A stretch of DNA of 6,073 nucleotides, taken from contig CALCSA010000232.1 in assembly GCA_937894185.1 (NCBI GenBank), positions 1-6,073 on the forward strand, written 5' to 3'. Origin of the DNA: an uncultured Clostridia bacterium. Its GTDB lineage: Bacteria; Bacillota; Clostridia; Oscillospirales; Ruminococcaceae. The notes below the pieces were generated by a model that saw only the letters and a list, made by a program, of their open reading frames with translations, ran no database searches and was not told where the DNA came from. The position numbers and the translations under genes are program-made. Shown piece after piece: positions 4,978 through 6,073 of this stretch. Every line of letters begins with the position of its first letter. The stretch's first letter is position 1.

Positions 4978-5280
4978 CTAGGACATTGGCGGGGAGACCG
5001 AGGGAAGGTTGCCTAAATTGTTGGATTCACTTTGATCCGGCAGGGATTTCAGGTATTCGTTGCCTTTGCGGGAGGAGATGCCCACTCCCTGAATGCCTCC
5101 CTGCCGCGCCAGCTGCACCGCATCGGCTTTGCCTAGAATCCGCCCGTCGGACAGCTGGTATCCCGTCACCCTGCCCTGTTCCTTGACCAGCGCGGTGATC
5201 TGCTTGGCATCTGCGCCGGGCGTGGGAATATCCTTCATGGCCATCAGAGGCAGTTGACTCATATCCAGTGGTTGATTCAT
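4978..5280 (-). CDS. DUF3892 domain protein
   Basis: This 100-residue protein contains a DUF3892 domain at about residues 24-83: ADAKQITALVKEQGRVTGYQ, LSDGRILGKADAVQLARQGG, then a segment ending GNEYLKSLPD. The function of this domain is unknown. It is a small soluble domain common in Firmicutes, here with short flexible Pro- and Ser-rich ends. There is no signal peptide or membrane segment. The start at 5280 has AAGGAG eight bases upstream, and its ATG overlaps the stop of the activase gene (ATGA, 5277-5280), so the two are translationally coupled. A role linked to the activase or to its dehydratase is possible from this coupling but unproven. Confidence 0.85.
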   Translation of the reverse strand: MNQPLDMSQLPLMAMKDIPTPGADAKQITALVKEQGRVTGYQLSDGRILGKADAVQLARQGGIQGVGISSRKGNEYLKSLPDQSESNNLGNLPSVSPPMS

Positions 5281-6073
5281 GATACATTCTCCTTTTTACC
5301 GAGTCCTTTTTCGCAGCGGTTGCCCCAACAATCCAGCAGGGAACCATCGCAATAAAACGAGATAATCTCGCAGTGATTGGCGCAGCCCGGGCAGGTGTGA
5401 GCCCCGGTCTGAAAATGCAGGTCTACAATGTCGCAGTCAAAGGGTTTGGAGCGTTTGGCCCCCCGGGACAGCAGGGCCGCCCCCACCGCCCCCATCAGAT
5501 GGGAGTCGGCGTCTACCGAAATGTCGCTGCCCAGCTCTTCCCGGAATGCCTGCACTACCCCTTTATTCTTGCTTACGCCTCCCTGAAATACAATGGGTTC
5601 CAATAGTTGCTTGCCTTTTCCCACATTGTTCAGGTAGTTGAGCACCACCGCATGGCAGAGTCCGGCCACTAAATCCTCTTTGCCGTAACCCGCCTGAGCC
5701 TTGTGGACTAAATCCGATTCGGCAAAGACGGTGCAGCGGGCGGCGATTTTGGCCGGATGCCGGGACCGCAGAGCCACATCCCCCAACTCCTCCACCGGAA
5801 TGTCCAGCCGCTTTGCCTGAGAGGAAAGAAAGGCTCCCGTTCCGGCGGCACAGAGTGTATTCATGGCATAATCGGTGACCACGCCCCCGCTAATCAGAAT
5901 GAGCTTGGAATCCTGTCCGCCAATCTCGATGATGGTGCGAACATCGGGGTGGCGGGATATGGTTCCTTTGGCGTGGGCCGTGATCTCATTTTTGACGGCA
6001 TCGGCCTTCAGCATGGCGCCGATCAGCCGCCGGGCCGAGCCTGTTGTCCCCACCGACTGGATGCTCACCCGGG
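5277..6073 (-). CDS. Acyl-CoA dehydratase activase (BadF/BcrA family), partial
   Basis: This is the C-terminal part (about 265 codons) of an ASKHA-fold ATPase of the BadF/BadG/BcrA/BcrD family. Such activases use ATP to drive an electron into a 2-hydroxyacyl-CoA dehydratase or a related radical enzyme. The N-terminus lies beyond the right window edge; the in-frame GTG at 6068 is internal. Counting it as residue 1, VGTTGSARRLI (6-16) and EIGGQDSK (48-55) are nucleotide-site motifs. Cys73 (CAAGTG) and Cys112 (CTVFAESD) are the expected [4Fe-4S] ligands shared across the dimer, 39 residues apart as in HgdC. PIVFQGGVSKN and MGAVGAALL follow. The C-terminus has a cysteine-rich tail (CPGCANHC, then WGNRC), known from a subgroup of about 320 residues. 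Its dehydratase partner is not in view. Confidence 0.92.
   Translation of the reverse strand, partial: RVSIQSVGTTGSARRLIGAMLKADAVKNEITAHAKGTISRHPDVRTIIEIGGQDSKLILISGGVVTDYAMNTLCAAGTGAFLSSQAKRLDIPVEELGDVALRSRHPAKIAARCTVFAESDLVHKAQAGYGKEDLVAGLCHAVVLNYLNNVGKGKQLLEPIVFQGGVSKNKGVVQAFREELGSDISVDADSHLMGAVGAALLSRGAKRSKPFDCDIVDLHFQTGAHTCPGCANHCEIISFYCDGSLLDCWGNRCEKGLGKKENVS

Noticed and set aside
5277..5430. Activase C-terminus seen as a truncation of a giant two-domain activase
   Set aside because: The CxxCxxxC...WGNRC tail fits the short activase subgroup of about 320 residues, and the stop is coupled by ATGA to the next gene, so the end appears natural.

Overview
The window looks like chromosomal DNA from an anaerobic, moderately GC-rich Clostridia member, most likely in or near the Oscillospiraceae. 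This is an inference from a V/A-type ATPase operon ending A-B-D, strong AGGAGG-type ribosome binding sites, a tRNA gene that encodes its CCA end, an acyl-CoA dehydratase activase, bacteriohemerythrin and a DUF3892 protein. I could run no database search.

Layout. Positions 2-2282 (+) hold the end of a V/A-type ATPase operon: the C-terminus of subunit A, complete subunit B and complete subunit D, closed by a strong hairpin terminator. Positions 2355-2513 hold an isolated tRNA-Trp(CCA) with its own near-consensus promoter and terminator. Positions 2514-2777 carry no convincing gene, look relatively AT-rich, and contain a duplicated TTGACCCC motif just after the tRNA. Positions 2778-3645 (-) hold an overlapping two-gene unit, bacteriohemerythrin then a CheX-type phosphatase, read from a sigma-A-like promoter at 3693-3722. 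Positions 3894-4358 (+) encode a single-domain cupin, preceded by a strong hairpin that lies inside a possible 20-codon leader ORF. Positions 4359-4803 (+) hold the least ordinary part: a structured leader of about 150-200 nt with an AGGAGGAGG site placed in front of a start-stop pair (ATG TAG), then a small terminator-like hairpin, then a 56-residue peptide that is one third cysteine, and a clean terminator. Positions 4978-6073 (-) encode the C-terminal part of a 2-hydroxyacyl-CoA dehydratase-type activase, coupled by an ATGA overlap to a DUF3892 protein.

How the genes work together. The ATPase subunits form part of one rotary machine (catalytic A, nucleotide-binding B, rotor shaft D). Hemerythrin and CheX are translationally linked, which suggests oxygen or redox sensing joined to chemotaxis-type signalling. 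The cupin and the Cys-rich peptide lie in tandem on the same strand but are separated by a long leader, so co-function is only a possibility. The activase would supply ATP-driven electrons to a radical dehydratase that is not in this window.

The best candidate for something undescribed is 4441-4803: a leader with mutually exclusive pairings around a ribosome binding site, a start-stop codon pair in frame with the gene, and a highly cysteine-rich peptide with an internal CGCxFWDD repeat.
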